Below, in pieces: positions 1 through 12,361 of a DNA stretch of 32,070 nucleotides. Made by a program: the position numbers and the translations under genes. The notes below the pieces were generated by a model, which saw nothing but the letters and a program-made list of their open reading frames with translations, did no database searches and was not told where the DNA came from. How positions within the stretch are numbered: the first letter of the stretch is position 1; the number at the start of each line of letters is the position of its first letter. This DNA is from an uncultured Gemella sp. (GTDB lineage: Bacteria > Bacillota > Bacilli > Staphylococcales > Gemellaceae), in NCBI GenBank assembly GCA_927911745.1, contig CAKMQF010000074.1, positions 1-32,070 of the forward strand. The letters are read 5' to 3'.

Positions 1-14
1 ATAATAGTTTTCAT

Positions 15-72
15 AAGAGTAAAATTCCTTTTTTTGATTTGTCGTAATTTCATTTATACAGGATTTACTCTT
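15..72 (+). terminator. Possible terminator of an upstream gene outside the window
   Basis: Arms at 15-29 and 60-72 (AAGAGTAAAATTCCT and AGGATTTACTCTT) are complementary apart from two extra bases in the left arm. They are separated by about 30 nt, and the right arm is followed by a T-rich stretch. This could terminate a gene lying before base 1. The long loop makes it uncertain. Nothing else is recognisable in 1-140. Confidence 0.3.
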
Positions 73-141
73 TCTTTTTATATTTTGTCTCACATCAATT
101 GTAACACTACAAAATACTTTTAAAATATTTTTAAAAAACTA

Positions 142-170
142 TTGACAAATTAAAATATATATATTAGAAT
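142..170 (+). promoter_or_regulatory. rplJL promoter
   Basis: A consensus -35 TTGACA (142-147) is followed after exactly 17 nt by TAGAAT (165-170). Transcription would start near 177, just upstream of the L10 leader, so this is the likely vegetative (sigma-A type) promoter of rplJ-rplL. Confidence 0.75.
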
Positions 171-179
171 AATTAAGTC

Positions 180-300
180 AGTTGAAAATGTACCGTAGAC
201 AGTAGGGGGAGAAATCCTTAATTAACCTACCGAGGACAAAATTCGAAAAGAAACTTATGTGCCTTTTTGTATGTTCTCGCATGCAAGAAGGTTTTTTTAA
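180..300 (+). ncRNA. Ribosomal protein L10 leader RNA
   Basis: The stretch contains the conserved elements of the Bacillota L10 leader, including CCGTAGACAGTAGG near 192-205 and AACCTACCGAGGA near 224-236. AGTAGG can pair with CCTACC. It lies between a promoter and rplJ, where this autoregulatory element is always found: L10(L12)4 binds the leader and represses its own operon. A terminator hairpin forms its 3' end. Boundaries are approximate. Confidence 0.8.
262..298 (+). terminator. Attenuator hairpin of the L10 leader
   Basis: A 12-bp stem (262-273 with 280-291, counting G-U pairs) closes a TTCTCG loop and is followed by seven T residues (292-298). It lies 42 nt before the rplJ start. It is a good intrinsic terminator inside the L10 leader, so expression is probably set by transcription attenuation. 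Confidence 0.75.
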
Positions 301-339
301 TGGTACTGAAATTGATAAATCTACTTAGGAGGAAGTTCA

Positions 340-840
340 ATGTCAAAAGCTATTGAGAGAAAACAAGAGTTAGTAAATCAAATCGCAGAAGAAATTAAAG
401 CAAGTTCTTCAGTTGTTATTGCTGACTACCGTGGATTAAACGTTGCGGAAGTAACAGAATTACGTAACAACATGCGTAACGAAGGTTTAACTTTTAAAGT
501 TTATAAAAACTCATTAGTTCGTCGTGCGATGGAGCAAGCAGGAATTGAAGGATTAGACGAAGTTCTAACTGGACCAAATGCTTTTGCTTTCTCAACAGAC
601 GATGCTGTAGCTCCTGCTAGAGTTTTAAACGATTTCGCTAAAGAACACGAAAACTTAGAACTAAAAGCTGGTGTTATAGAAGGAAAAGTTGCAGATCAAG
701 CTGAAATTAAAGCTATCGCTACATTACCAAGTCGCGAAGGATTACTTTCAATGTTACTATCTGTATTAACAGCGCCAATGCGCAATACTGCTTTAGCTGT
801 TAAAGCTGTTGCAGACCAAAAAGCTGAACAAGAAGCTTAA
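340..840 (+). CDS. rplJ: 50S ribosomal protein L10
   Basis: L10 anchors L7/L12 dimers to 23S rRNA at the base of the ribosomal stalk and, with L12, represses its own mRNA. The 166-residue product is of normal length. It carries the typical N-terminal rRNA-binding region ([15 protein letters not shown] near residues 28-42) and a C-terminal helix for L12 dimers (from about residue 130, ending in an Ala/Lys-rich tail). The ATG is preceded by an AGGAGG ribosome binding site. It is first in the rplJ-rplL operon behind the L10 leader, and rplL follows after 53 nt. Confidence 0.97.
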   Translation: MSKAIERKQELVNQIAEEIKASSSVVIADYRGLNVAEVTELRNNMRNEGLTFKVYKNSLVRRAMEQAGIEGLDEVLTGPNAFAFSTDDAVAPARVLNDFAKEHENLELKAGVIEGKVADQAEIKAIATLPSREGLLSMLLSVLTAPMRNTALAVKAVADQKAEQEA

Positions 841-893
841 TAAATAAAAAAAATATTAAAAACATATAATTTAAAAATCGGAGGAAATTTATA

Positions 894-1256
894 ATGACTA
901 AAGAACAAATTTTAGACGCTATCAAAGAAATGTCAGTTTTAGAATTAAACGACTTAGTAAAAGCAATTGAAGAAGAATTCGGAGTAACTGCTGCTGCACC
1001 TGTAGCTGTAGTTGGTGGAGCTGCTGCTGGAGCTGCTGAAGAAAAAACTGAATTTGACGTAGTTTTAGCTAACGCTGGAGACTCAAAAATTAAAGTAATC
1101 AAAGTTGTTCGTGAAATCACTGGAGACGGACTAAAAGAAGCTAAAGAAAAAGTTGATGGTGCGCCAGCAACACTTAAAGAAGGAGTTTCTAAAGAAGAAG
1201 CTGAAGAAATCAAAGCTAAATTAGAAGAAGTTGGAGCAACTGTAGAAGTTAAATAA
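894..1256 (+). CDS. rplL: 50S ribosomal protein L7/L12
   Basis: L7/L12 forms the mobile stalk that recruits and stimulates translational GTPases. At 120 residues it has family length: an N-terminal dimerisation domain (about 1-33), an Ala/Gly-rich hinge (about 35-50, [16 protein letters not shown]), and the C-terminal globular domain with the conserved [19 protein letters not shown] segment, here [25 protein letters not shown] site precedes the ATG. It is cotranscribed with rplJ, and a strong hairpin follows at 1341. Confidence 0.97.
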   Translation: MTKEQILDAIKEMSVLELNDLVKAIEEEFGVTAAAPVAVVGGAAAGAAEEKTEFDVVLANAGDSKIKVIKVVREITGDGLKEAKEKVDGAPATLKEGVSKEEAEEIKAKLEEVGATVEVK

Positions 1257-1340
1257 TTTCTATTCTAAGTAGATAAAAAGATAGATGTAAATAAACAATA
1301 ATATTCTATTTGAGAATATTTGATACGATGATAATAACAA

Positions 1341-1390
1341 AAATAGTATATCTCAAGTGTCTAGCTATGGGATATACTATTTTCTTTCAT
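1341..1390 (+). terminator. Terminator after rplL
   Basis: Arms 1341-1355 and 1368-1382 form a 15-bp stem with one G-U pair and a 12-nt loop, followed by TTTCTTTCATTTT-like sequence and preceded by an A-rich run. The stem is strong but the U-tract is interrupted, so termination may be partial and allow readthrough into rsmC. A separate perfect 8-bp hairpin (AATATTCT/AGAATATT, 1300-1320) lies just before it. Confidence 0.6.
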
Positions 1391-1409
1391 TTTAAGAGGT
1401 GTCTTTATT

Positions 1410-2006
1410 ATGGAACATTATTATACAAATAATCCGACGACAGAAAGTCGAGAAAAAATTATCAACTCAACAATAGCAAATGAGAATTTGAAATTTTATA
1501 CAGATAATGGAGTATTTTCTAAAGAGAGTGTAGATTTTGGAACTAAAACAATGTTAGAAAGTTTCACTACAGATAAAGAAAATGCTAAAGTTGCGGATAT
1601 TGGTTGCGGTTATGGGGTTATATCTATATTCCTAGCAAAAAAATATCCGACATATAAGTTTACTATGGTAGATGTAAACAATAGAGTATTAGAATTATCT
1701 AAAAAAAATATTGAACTTAATAATATAGAAAATGAAGTAGAAGTGCTAGAAAGTAGTTCCTTTGACAATGTTGAAGGAAACTTTGATATAGTTTTAACAA
1801 ACCCACCAATAAGAGCTGGGAAAAAAATTGTACATAAAATAATGACAGATAGTTATGAACATCTAAACGCTCAAGGTGAGCTTTGGGTAGTTATACAAAA
1901 AAAACAAGGAATGGCTAGTTGTAAAAAATTATTAGAAGATACTTTTTCAATAGTAGAAGTAGTTTCGAAAAATAAGGGTTACTATATCCTAAAAGCCGTA
2001 AAATAA
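1410..2006 (+). CDS. rsmC: RsmC-type 16S rRNA (guanine) methyltransferase
   Basis: This is an S-adenosylmethionine-dependent class I methyltransferase of the RsmC/YbxB family, whose characterised members make m2G1207 in 16S rRNA. It has 198 residues. SAM motif I is VADIGCGYGVISIFLAKKYP (about residues 61-80), the acidic post-I motif is TMVDVN, and the catalytic NPPI motif (LTNPPIRAG) is near residue 130. The Bacillota family is short because it lacks the extra N-terminal domain of enterobacterial RsmC. It sits between rplL and rpoB, the usual place in Bacillus and relatives. A GAGGTG site lies before the ATG. Confidence 0.88.
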   Translation: MEHYYTNNPTTESREKIINSTIANENLKFYTDNGVFSKESVDFGTKTMLESFTTDKENAKVADIGCGYGVISIFLAKKYPTYKFTMVDVNNRVLELSKKNIELNNIENEVEVLESSSFDNVEGNFDIVLTNPPIRAGKKIVHKIMTDSYEHLNAQGELWVVIQKKQGMASCKKLLEDTFSIVEVVSKNKGYYILKAVK

Positions 2007-2035
2007 TTGACAACTTGCTATGACTATGATAAAAT
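2007..2035 (+). promoter_or_regulatory. rpoBC promoter
   Basis: TTGACA (2007-2012), a 17-nt spacer and TAAAAT (2030-2035) make a near-perfect vegetative promoter directly after the rsmC stop codon. It gives rpoBC an about 115-nt leader and lets RNA polymerase be made independently of rplJL. Confidence 0.75.
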
Positions 2036-2049
2036 GATATATTGCAAGT

Positions 2050-2125
2050 AATTCTATTTTCTTTTAGATAGAATTGCCAAAATTATATAAGTAAGTAAGA
2101 GAAAATGTATATATTTTCTTTTTAG
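2050..2125 (+). other. Hairpins in the rpoB leader
   Basis: Two inverted repeats lie in the untranslated leader. One is AATTCTAT/ATAGAATT (2050-2057 and 2068-2075). The other is a 10-bp stem, counting one G-U pair, AAGAGAAAAT/ATTTTCTTTT (2097-2106 and 2113-2122), with a GTATAT loop followed by further T residues. The second resembles a weak attenuator. No known riboswitch or ribosomal leader family is recognised, so a regulatory role is inference. Confidence 0.35.
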
Positions 2126-2155
2126 TTTTAAGAGAAAAGCTGAGAGGTGACACAG

Positions 2156-5100
2156 TTGCAAAAAGTTAAATTTGGTAAGCACAGAGAAAGACGTAGCTAT
2201 GCTAGAATATCAGAGGTAATTGATTTACCGGACTTAATTGAAATTCAAACCTTATCTTATGATAAATTTTTAGAAACTGGTCTAAAAGATGTTTTTAAAG
2301 ATGTATCACCAATAGAAGGTAATAATGATAAATTAAGTTTAGAATTTATCGACTATAAATTAGGAACTCCTAAATATGATGTTGATGAGTCTAAAGAACG
2401 TGACGCTACATATTCAGCACCTTTAAGAGTGCGCGTACGTTTAATTAATAAAGAACGTGACGAAATTAAAGAACAAGAAGTATTTATGGGTGAATTACCG
2501 TTGATGACTGAAACTGGAACGTTTATCATCAATGGTGCAGAACGTGTAATTGTATCTCAATTAGTACGTTCGCCTTCTGTATATTTTACAGAAGATGACA
2601 AACTTAAAGTTAAAAATATTCCAAATGCCTATAAAACAACTGTTATTCCTAACAGAGGAGCTTGGTTGGAATTTGAAAAAGATATTAAAGGATTAGTTTA
2701 TGCTCGTATCGACAGAACTAGAAAAATTCCTTTAACAACGCTTATTAGAGCGTTAGGTTTTGAATCTGACGAATCAATTATTAAACTATTCGGAGAAGAT
2801 ACAGAACTATTAAACACATTAGAAAAAGATGAAAACCTAGACACAGGAACTGCGTTAAAAGTAATTTATGATAAATTACGTCCTGGAGAGCCAGCTAACG
2901 TAGAAACTGCAAAAGCAACTTTACACGGTAGATTCTTCGATCCAAGAAGATATGACCTTGCTAAAGTAGGACGTTATAAATTAAATAACAAACTTCACGT
3001 TGGTGAACGTCTAGAAAACCAAATTCTAGTTGAACCAATCGTTGATACAGAAACAGGAGAAATCTTAGTAGAAAAAGGTACTAAGTTAACACGTGAAATC
3101 ATTGATGGAATTTATGAAGAATTAGGAACTACAGCTAACGTAGTAGAATTCGATATGAATGAAAGTCTTGATGGTAGCGATAGTCTTAAATTACAATTAT
3201 TCAAGATTGTAAACCAAGTAAAAGTAGGTAATGACTTCGATATCGATGAATTAACTGATGATCAAGTATTACATGTAATTGGTAATGGAGCACCTAATAA
3301 AGATGTTCTAACACTAACAATTGCTGATATCGTAGCAAGTATTAACTACTACCTATTATTAATTAGAACTCGTAGAAATAACGATGGATTTGAATTTGAA
3401 TTAATCGGACGTGTAGATGATATCGACCACCTTGGTAACCGTCGTCTACGTTGTATCGGTGAACTATTACAAAACCAAATTCGTGTTGGTATTTCTCGTA
3501 TGGAACGTGTTGTGCGTGAACGTATGAGTATTCAAGATACAAATGAAATTACTCCACAACAACTAATTAACGTAAGACCAGTTACAGCAATTATTAAAGA
3601 GTTCTTTGGAAGTTCTCAACTTTCACAATTCATGGACCAAGTAAACCCACTAAGTGAGCTTACTCACAAACGTCGTTTATCTGCACTTGGACCTGGTGGT
3701 TTAACAAGGGAACGTGCAGGGATGGAAGTTCGTGACGTTCACTACTCACACTATGGTCGTATGTGTCCGATTGAAACACCAGAGGGACCAAACATCGGTC
3801 TTATAAACTCACTTTCATCATTTGCTCGTATAAATGAATTTGGATTCATTATGACTCCATATAGAAAAGTTGAATTTGATGGAGAAGGTCGTCCATACGT
3901 AACTGAAAACGTACAATATTTAACAGCTGATCAAGAAGATAAATACGTTGTAGCACAATCAACTGCTAATGTTGATGAAAAAGGTTACTTCGTAGATGAA
4001 GAAGTAGTATGTCGTTTCAGAGGGGATAACACAGTTAAACCTCGTGAAATGATGAACTTCATGGACGTATCACCTAAACAGGTAGTTTCTGCTGCCACAG
4101 CATGTATTCCGTTCTTAGAGAATGACGACTCTAACCGTGCCCTAATGGGAGCGAACATGCAACGTCAAGCAGTACCTCTAATGATTACAGAAGCACCATT
4201 CGTTGGTACAGGTATGGAGCACCTTGCAGCACGTGACTCAGGAGCGGCTGTTATCGCTAAATACCCTGGTATCGTTGAATATGTTGATGGTGCGAAAATT
4301 AAAGTACGTCGTATTGAAACTCTAGAAGGTAAAGAAATTAAAGGTGATTTAGATACATACGTAATTCACAAATTCGTACGTTCTAACCACTCTACAGCTT
4401 ACAACCAAAAACCAATCGTTAAAGTTGGTGATAGAGTAGAACCTAAAGATATCCTTGCAGATGGACCATCTATGGATAAAGGAGAATTAGCTTTAGGTAA
4501 AAACCTTGTAGTAGCATTCGTAAACTGGGATGGATATAACTATGAGGATGCTGTTATCATGAGCGAACGTCTTGTAAAAGATGATGTTTATACTTCTATC
4601 CACGTAGAAGAATACGAAACTGATGCTCGTGATACTAAACTTGGGCCAGAAGAAATTACTCGTGAAATTCCAAACGTAGGTGAAAATGCACTTAGAAACC
4701 TAGATGCACGTGGAATTATCCGTATTGGGGCTGAAGTTAAAGATGGAGATATCTTAGTAGGTAAAGTTACACCGAAAGGATTAACTGAACAAACTCCAGA
4801 AGAAAAATTATTATATGCTATCTTTGGAGCTAAATCTAAAGAAGTACGTGATACTTCATTACGTGTACCTCACGGTGCTGATGGAGTAGTTGCTGATGTT
4901 AAAATCTTTAAACGTGAAGATGGTGCAGAATTACCTAACGGTGTAAATGAACTTGTACGTGTATTTATCGTCCAAAAACGTAAAATCCGTGTAGGGGATA
5001 AAATGGCCGGTCGTCATGGTAACAAAGGGGTTATCTCAAATATCTTACCAGAAGAAGATATGCCTTACCTACCAGACGGTACACCAGTTGACGTAATGTT

Positions 5101-5959
5101 AAACCCACTAGGGGTTCCATCTCGTATGAACATTGGACAAGTATTAGAGCTACACTTAGGTATGGCTGCTAAACAATTAGGAATCCACGTAGCGACACCA
5201 GTATTCGATGGTGCTACTGATGAAGATGTTTGGTCTACAGTTGCTGAAGCTGGAATGGCTAAAGATGCTAAGACAGTTCTTTATGATGGACGTACAGGTG
5301 AACCATTCGACAGCCGTGTATCTGTAGGGGTAATGTACATGATTAAACTTGCACACATGGTTGATGATAAACTTCACGCTCGTTCAATTGGACCATACTC
5401 ATTAGTAACACAACAACCACTTGGAGGTAAAGCTCAATTTGGTGGACAAAGATTTGGTGAGATGGAGGTATGGGCACTTGAAGCTTATGGTGCTGCATAT
5501 ACTCTTCAAGAAATCTTAACGTACAAATCAGATGATACTAATGGTCGTGTTAAAACATACGAAGCTATCGTTAAAGGTGAAAACATTCCACGTCCAGGAG
5601 TTCCTGAATCATTCCGAGTACTTATGAAAGAACTTCAAGCACTAGGTATGGACTTCAGAGTAATGGATAATGAAGATAACGAAGTAGACATGGGTGATAT
5701 TGATCTAGGAGATACAATTGATTTCCACGAATCACACCACCACAACCACAATGAAGAAGAATCTAAAGAAACAGAAAAAGCTTCAAAAGAAAATACTGAA
5801 AATGGATATCAAAGTTTAGCTAACTTAATTCTATCTGATTCAGAAGAAGTTGAAGAAGAATCAAGTGAAGAAACTTCAGGATATCAAGCATTAGCTAATC
5901 TTTTAATGTCAGATACAGATGAGTATGAAGACGTTGAAGATGATACTGATGAAGAATAA
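2156..5959 (+). CDS. rpoB: DNA-directed RNA polymerase beta subunit, with long acidic repeat-bearing tail
   Basis: Catalytic core subunit of RNA polymerase, closely similar to Bacillus and Staphylococcus RpoB along its length. I start at TTG 2156 because the GAGGTGA site (2144-2150) sits at ideal distance; the upstream GTG at 2147 lies inside that site. The rifampicin pocket reads [20 protein letters not shown] then [13 protein letters not shown], with the usual resistance positions unmutated. Two features are unusual. A charged insertion of about ten residues ([13 protein letters not shown]) precedes the conserved [11 protein letters not shown]. The C-terminus runs about 70-80 residues past the usual end as an acidic, His-containing tail with two tandem 25-residue units (residues 1217-1241 and 1242-1267) sharing GYQxLANLxxSD. 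The frame is intact. rpoC follows after 71 nt. Confidence 0.97.
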   Translation: MQKVKFGKHRERRSYARISEVIDLPDLIEIQTLSYDKFLETGLKDVFKDVSPIEGNNDKLSLEFIDYKLGTPKYDVDESKERDATYSAPLRVRVRLINKERDEIKEQEVFMGELPLMTETGTFIINGAERVIVSQLVRSPSVYFTEDDKLKVKNIPNAYKTTVIPNRGAWLEFEKDIKGLVYARIDRTRKIPLTTLIRALGFESDESIIKLFGEDTELLNTLEKDENLDTGTALKVIYDKLRPGEPANVETAKATLHGRFFDPRRYDLAKVGRYKLNNKLHVGERLENQILVEPIVDTETGEILVEKGTKLTREIIDGIYEELGTTANVVEFDMNESLDGSDSLKLQLFKIVNQVKVGNDFDIDELTDDQVLHVIGNGAPNKDVLTLTIADIVASINYYLLLIRTRRNNDGFEFELIGRVDDIDHLGNRRLRCIGELLQNQIRVGISRMERVVRERMSIQDTNEITPQQLINVRPVTAIIKEFFGSSQLSQFMDQVNPLSELTHKRRLSALGPGGLTRERAGMEVRDVHYSHYGRMCPIETPEGPNIGLINSLSSFARINEFGFIMTPYRKVEFDGEGRPYVTENVQYLTADQEDKYVVAQSTANVDEKGYFVDEEVVCRFRGDNTVKPREMMNFMDVSPKQVVSAATACIPFLENDDSNRALMGANMQRQAVPLMITEAPFVGTGMEHLAARDSGAAVIAKYPGIVEYVDGAKIKVRRIETLEGKEIKGDLDTYVIHKFVRSNHSTAYNQKPIVKVGDRVEPKDILADGPSMDKGELALGKNLVVAFVNWDGYNYEDAVIMSERLVKDDVYTSIHVEEYETDARDTKLGPEEITREIPNVGENALRNLDARGIIRIGAEVKDGDILVGKVTPKGLTEQTPEEKLLYAIFGAKSKEVRDTSLRVPHGADGVVADVKIFKREDGAELPNGVNELVRVFIVQKRKIRVGDKMAGRHGNKGVISNILPEEDMPYLPDGTPVDVMLNPLGVPSRMNIGQVLELHLGMAAKQLGIHVATPVFDGATDEDVWSTVAEAGMAKDAKTVLYDGRTGEPFDSRVSVGVMYMIKLAHMVDDKLHARSIGPYSLVTQQPLGGKAQFGGQRFGEMEVWALEAYGAAYTLQEILTYKSDDTNGRVKTYEAIVKGENIPRPGVPESFRVLMKELQALGMDFRVMDNEDNEVDMGDIDLGDTIDFHESHHHNHNEEESKETEKASKENTENGYQSLANLILSDSEEVEEESSEETSGYQALANLLMSDTDEYEDVEDDTDEE

Positions 5960-5964
5960 TATAA

Positions 5965-9712
<3,748 letters not shown>

Positions 9713-9731
9713 TTTAGAACATAGAAAAGTT

Positions 9732-9765
9732 AATAGGAATATAAAAAAAATCTTATATTCCTATT
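9732..9765 (+). other. Perfect inverted repeat after rpoC overlapping the infC -35
   Basis: AATAGGAATATAA (9732-9744) and TTATATTCCTATT (9753-9765) form a perfect 13-bp stem with an 8-nt loop, starting 20 nt after the rpoC stop. No T-run follows. The right arm includes the first two bases of the -35 hexamer of the next promoter. It may end or stabilise the rpoBC mRNA, or act as an operator; the sequence does not decide. Confidence 0.5.
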
Positions 9766-9792
9766 GACAAATCTATAAAAAGTATGTAAAAT
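9764..9792 (+). promoter_or_regulatory. infC-rpmI-rplT promoter
   Basis: TTGACA (9764-9769), a 17-nt spacer and TAAAAT (9787-9792). It has the same hexamers as the rpoB promoter and leads into the L20 leader. Confidence 0.75.
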
Positions 9793-9799
9793 AGATAAT

Positions 9800-9915
9800 G
9801 TTGAATACAAAAGTAGAAGCACCCGTTTCTCACCTGCCAATATTGATTGTTCAGGTTTATGTAGATGAAATGTAGAATTTTATGCTGGGTGTTTTGCACT
9901 CAGTTTTTTTTTAAT
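9800..9915 (+). ncRNA. L20 leader RNA (infC operon attenuator)
   Basis: The sequence has the typical Bacillota L20 leader layout ahead of infC-rpmI-rplT: the GAAGCACCCGTTTCTCACC block (9817-9835), a short helix CACCTG/CAGGT (9831-9836 and 9852-9856), and a terminal hairpin with a long T-run. The early GCACCC (9819-9824) can pair with GGGTG of the terminator (9887-9891), giving an antiterminator alternative. In Bacillus, L20 binds this leader and promotes termination. Boundaries are approximate. Confidence 0.78.
9885..9912 (+). terminator. Attenuator terminator of the L20 leader
   Basis: CTGGGTG (9885-9891) pairs with CACTCAG (9897-9903), with one G-U pair, followed by nine T residues (9904-9912). 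It lies 47 nt before infC and is the likely control point of the operon. Confidence 0.75.
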
Positions 9916-9958
9916 GCTTTTAGTATTTAATGAAATTTATAAATAGGAGGTGCTGATC

Positions 9959-10477
9959 ATTAGTAAAGATACTGCACAAGTAAATGAAGGTATTAAAGCG
10001 AAAGAGTTTCTTTTAATTAGTCAAAATGGAGAACAATTAGGAGTTAAAACTAAGGCAGAAGCAATGCAAATTGCAGAGCGTATGAACTTAGATGTTGTTC
10101 TAGTAGCTCCAAATGCTAAAACACCAGTTGCTAAAATTATGAACTACGGTAAGTTCAAATTTGAACAACAAAAGAAAGAAAAAGAAGCACGTAAGAAACA
10201 AAAAATCGTAACAACAAAAGAGATAAGATTATCTCCAACAATTGAAAAACACGATTTCGAAACTAAGTTGAAAAATGCACGTAAATTCTTAGCAAAAGAA
10301 GACAAAGTTAAAGTTTCTATTCGTTTTAAAGGGAGAGCAATCACCCACAAAGAAATTGGACAGAAAGTTTTAGAAAACTTTTCTAACGAAGCTAGCGATA
10401 TAGCTACTGTCGAACAAAAACCTAAAATGGAAGGTCGCAGTATGTTCTTAGTTCTAGCACCAAAAAAAGAGAAATAA
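9959..10477 (+). CDS. infC: Translation initiation factor IF-3, ATT start
   Basis: IF-3 binds the 30S subunit, prevents premature 50S joining and checks the start codon. The 172-residue product matches Bacillus IF-3 closely: N-domain ([21 protein letters not shown]), conserved linker ([20 protein letters not shown], about residues 62-81) and C-domain ([46 protein letters not shown]). I choose ATT 9959 because AGGAGG (9945-9950) is 8 nt upstream and the protein then begins as in Bacillus (xSKD). The GTG at 9950 overlaps the binding site and would be untranslatable in practice. A rare ATT start is the known basis of IF-3 autocontrol in other bacteria. Confidence 0.93.
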   Translation: MSKDTAQVNEGIKAKEFLLISQNGEQLGVKTKAEAMQIAERMNLDVVLVAPNAKTPVAKIMNYGKFKFEQQKKEKEARKKQKIVTTKEIRLSPTIEKHDFETKLKNARKFLAKEDKVKVSIRFKGRAITHKEIGQKVLENFSNEASDIATVEQKPKMEGRSMFLVLAPKKEK

Positions 10478-10503
10478 AGGTTTAATATAGGAGGAATTTG
10501 ATA

Positions 10504-10698
10504 ATGCCAAAAATGAAATCTCACCGTGGTTTAGCAAAACGTGTGAAAAAAACAGCTAGCGGTAAATTAAAACGTAGCCGTGCTTATACTTCTCACTGGT
10601 TTTCAAGAAAAACTACTAAACAAAAACGTCACTTACGTAAAGCTTCATTAGTATCTCGTGGTGATTACAAACGTATTAGAACTTTATTAGTTAAATAA
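10504..10698 (+). CDS. rpmI: 50S ribosomal protein L35
   Basis: A 64-residue basic protein beginning [20 protein letters not shown] and containing the L35 signature with [28 protein letters not shown] sequence split across residues 27-50. A TAGGAGG site lies 9 nt before ATG 10504; the in-frame TTG at 10498 is too close to it. Second gene of infC-rpmI-rplT, 26 nt after infC. Confidence 0.96.
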   Translation: MPKMKSHRGLAKRVKKTASGKLKRSRAYTSHWFSRKTTKQKRHLRKASLVSRGDYKRIRTLLVK

Positions 10699-10761
10699 TA
10701 TTAAAGAAGATTAATTATAGCGTAAATACTTATTTAAGTTATACATAAGGAGGAATTAGAT

Positions 10762-11121
10762 ATGCCACGTGTTAAAGGTGGAACTGTGACTCGTCGTCGC
10801 CGTAAAAAAAGTTTTAAAACTAGCTAAGGATATTTTGGTTCAAAACATACATTATTCAAAGTTGCTAAGCAACAAGTAATGAAATCAGGAATGTATGCTT
10901 TCAGAGACCGTCGTCAAACAAAACGTAACTTCAGAAGATTATGGATCGTTCGTATTAATGCAGCTGCAAGATTAAATGGATTATCTTACAGCCGTCTAAT
11001 GAACGGACTTAAAGTTGCTGGAATCGATATTAACAGAAAAATGTTATCAGAAATCGCTATCCACGACGCAGCAGCATTCACAAGCATTTGTGAACAAGCT
11101 AAAGCAGCTTTAGCTAAATAA
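10762..11121 (+). CDS. rplT: 50S ribosomal protein L20 (two compensating frameshifts)
   Basis: L20 is an early 23S rRNA assembly protein and the repressor that acts on the L20 leader. Full span is 119 residues, the normal length. The product starts [16 protein letters not shown] and, after the break, continues as [20 protein letters not shown] and on to [20 protein letters not shown]. An extra A in the run 10804-10810 and a missing A at 10826-10827 shift frame over about seven codons and create a TAA. With both repaired the segment reads KVLKLAKGYFG, as in Bacillus L20. Since L20 is normally essential, two sequence errors are more likely than a broken gene. AAGGAGG precedes the ATG. Confidence 0.93.
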
Positions 11122-11134
11122 TTAAAGAAAATTT

Positions 11135-11172
11135 AAAGAATACTTGCATAATTTTGTAAGTATTCTTTTTTT
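11135..11172 (+). terminator. Terminator of the infC-rpmI-rplT operon
   Basis: AAAGAATACTT (11135-11145) pairs with AAGTATTCTTT (11158-11168), running into an uninterrupted T-run to 11172. It begins 13 nt after the rplT stop. A textbook intrinsic terminator. Confidence 0.85.
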
Positions 11173-11178
11173 ATAATT

Positions 11179-11223
11179 AAACACCTTAGAGAGTCATTTT
11201 TCGGCTCTTTAAGGTGTTTTATT
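11179..11223. terminator. Second, possibly bidirectional terminator between rplT and the convergent gene
   Basis: AAACACCTTAGAGAG (11179-11193) pairs with CTCTTTAAGGTGTTT (11205-11219), with one G-U pair, followed by T residues. It lies between convergent genes and can serve as backup for rplT. On the minus strand the U-tract is poorer, so its use by the phosphotransferase gene is less sure. Confidence 0.7.
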
Positions 11224-11225
11224 CA

Positions 11226-12044
11226 TTAATAGACTATTTTTCTAGGGTTATTTAATCTATGGAGTTTTGCTTGAGCAATTTCATTGTACACTTCTTCATT
11301 TCTTTTTTCGTATAATAAAATAGCCCATGTGTACCATAATAAATCACAAAACTGTAAGAATACATCTAATTTATCATAACGGCAATCTTTTTCGCTAAAA
11401 TACGCTTTTAAGAAAGTAATTGTTTCCTCATAGTTTAAATCATTTTCAGATATAAAACTCGCAATATCGAAGTAATAATCATTGTATCCTGCGTACTCAA
11501 AATCTATTAAGTATAATTTATCTTTTGTAAATAAGAAATTACCTTCAACTAAGTCATTGTGACATAGTCTGTCAGGCTCATAGAACTCTTTAAAATTATC
11601 TATGATGTACAAATATTGTTCGAGAATATTCTGTTTTTCATCAATTTGGTTATAATAATTATAAAATTGCTTAACAGGATCAAACATATGCTCAGCTTGA
11701 AATTTTTTCGAATGAAAGTTATTAAGAAGTTTTCCTATTCTTATAATACTTGATAATTTTCTTTGTGAAATAAATGTTTTTGGATTAGGTTGAAATTCTG
11801 TAATTAGGTTATCATTATTGAAGAATATTGGTTTAAGAAAGTAATCTTCATCGGCAAGAAGACTAATAGCTTCTTTTTCGTTATTTTTATTTACAATACT
11901 TGTAGAATCTTTAGAAGTTCTATAGAAATATTTATTATTATCTGTTGTAATAATATAATTTTTATTAGTAATTCCATAACTTGTTTCTTCTAGTGAGATT
12001 ACTTTTTCATTTAAGATTTTTTCTAATTTATCTAAATTGTACAT
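11226..12044 (-). CDS. Choline-kinase-like phosphotransferase (APH/LicA superfamily)
   Basis: A 272-residue cytoplasmic protein with the aminoglycoside-phosphotransferase/choline-kinase fold. The catalytic loop HNDLVEGNFL is near residue 162-171 and the metal-binding LIDFEYAGYNDYYFDIASF is near 179-197. The acidic residue plus aromatic after IDFE, with the later FDIA, resembles choline/ethanolamine kinases of the LicA type more than drug-inactivating APHs. The N-terminus (YGITNKNYII) is the nucleotide-binding lobe. A TAAGGAGG site lies 8 nt before the ATG. It stands alone, convergent with rplT and divergent from yaaA, with no choline uptake or LicC/LicD partner visible. The substrate is not determined: choline, ethanolamine, an amino sugar or thiamine-like alcohol are all possible. 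Confidence 0.8.
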   Translation of the reverse strand: MYNLDKLEKILNEKVISLEETSYGITNKNYIITTDNNKYFYRTSKDSTSIVNKNNEKEAISLLADEDYFLKPIFFNNDNLITEFQPNPKTFISQRKLSSIIRIGKLLNNFHSKKFQAEHMFDPVKQFYNYYNQIDEKQNILEQYLYIIDNFKEFYEPDRLCHNDLVEGNFLFTKDKLYLIDFEYAGYNDYYFDIASFISENDLNYEETITFLKAYFSEKDCRYDKLDVFLQFCDLLWYTWAILLYEKRNEEVYNEIAQAKLHRLNNPRKIVY

Positions 12045-12361
12045 ATCAATATCCTCCTTAATTTCTGAAATAAAAAATCCTTTTCACTATAATTATATAA
12101 TAAACTAACTAAAGTTGAAAGAAAAACGATTACATTGTTTATAAATTTAATTTTCGAATTTTTATTAAAATACTATTTTTTTTCATAATATATTTCCATT
12201 AGTTTTGAAATAAATTAATAAATATACACTATATTATTTATGTGAACTTAAATTGATACTAATCTTTAAAAATACCTGGTATATATAGATATTTTAAATT
12301 AAAAATTTATAAAAAAAATGGTGATTGTTGAAAAAAAAACAAGAAATTTGATATAATTATA
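12045..12361. other. AT-rich divergent intergenic region
   Basis: No gene is visible. It is very AT-rich. It contains the ribosome binding site and a possible minus-strand -10 (TATAAT reading 12097 to 12092) for the phosphotransferase, and a small palindrome ATACCTGGTAT (12272-12282). I found no clear DnaA-box cluster, although yaaA-recF-gyrBA lies near oriC in many Bacillota. Confidence 0.5.
12328..12357 (+). promoter_or_regulatory. Putative yaaA-recF-gyrBA promoter
   Basis: TTGAAA (12328-12333), an 18-nt spacer and TATAAT (12352-12357), about 65 nt before the yaaA start. In such AT-rich sequence this could arise by chance. Confidence 0.45.

Noticed and set aside
800..1213. Minus-strand open frame opposite rplL, and similar antisense frames in rpoB, rpoC, gyrB, gyrA, ppc and glgC
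   Set aside because: They mirror strongly coding genes, have no ribosome binding sites and encode low-complexity Ser/Leu-rich sequences.
2147..2155. GTG start for rpoB at 2147
   Set aside because: The GTG lies inside the GAGGTGA ribosome binding site. TTG 2156 has proper spacing and fits the family N-terminus.
12272..12282. Small palindrome ATACCTGGTAT as a metal-regulator operator
   Set aside because: Eleven bases in an AT-rich gap can occur by chance, and no metal-related gene is adjacent.
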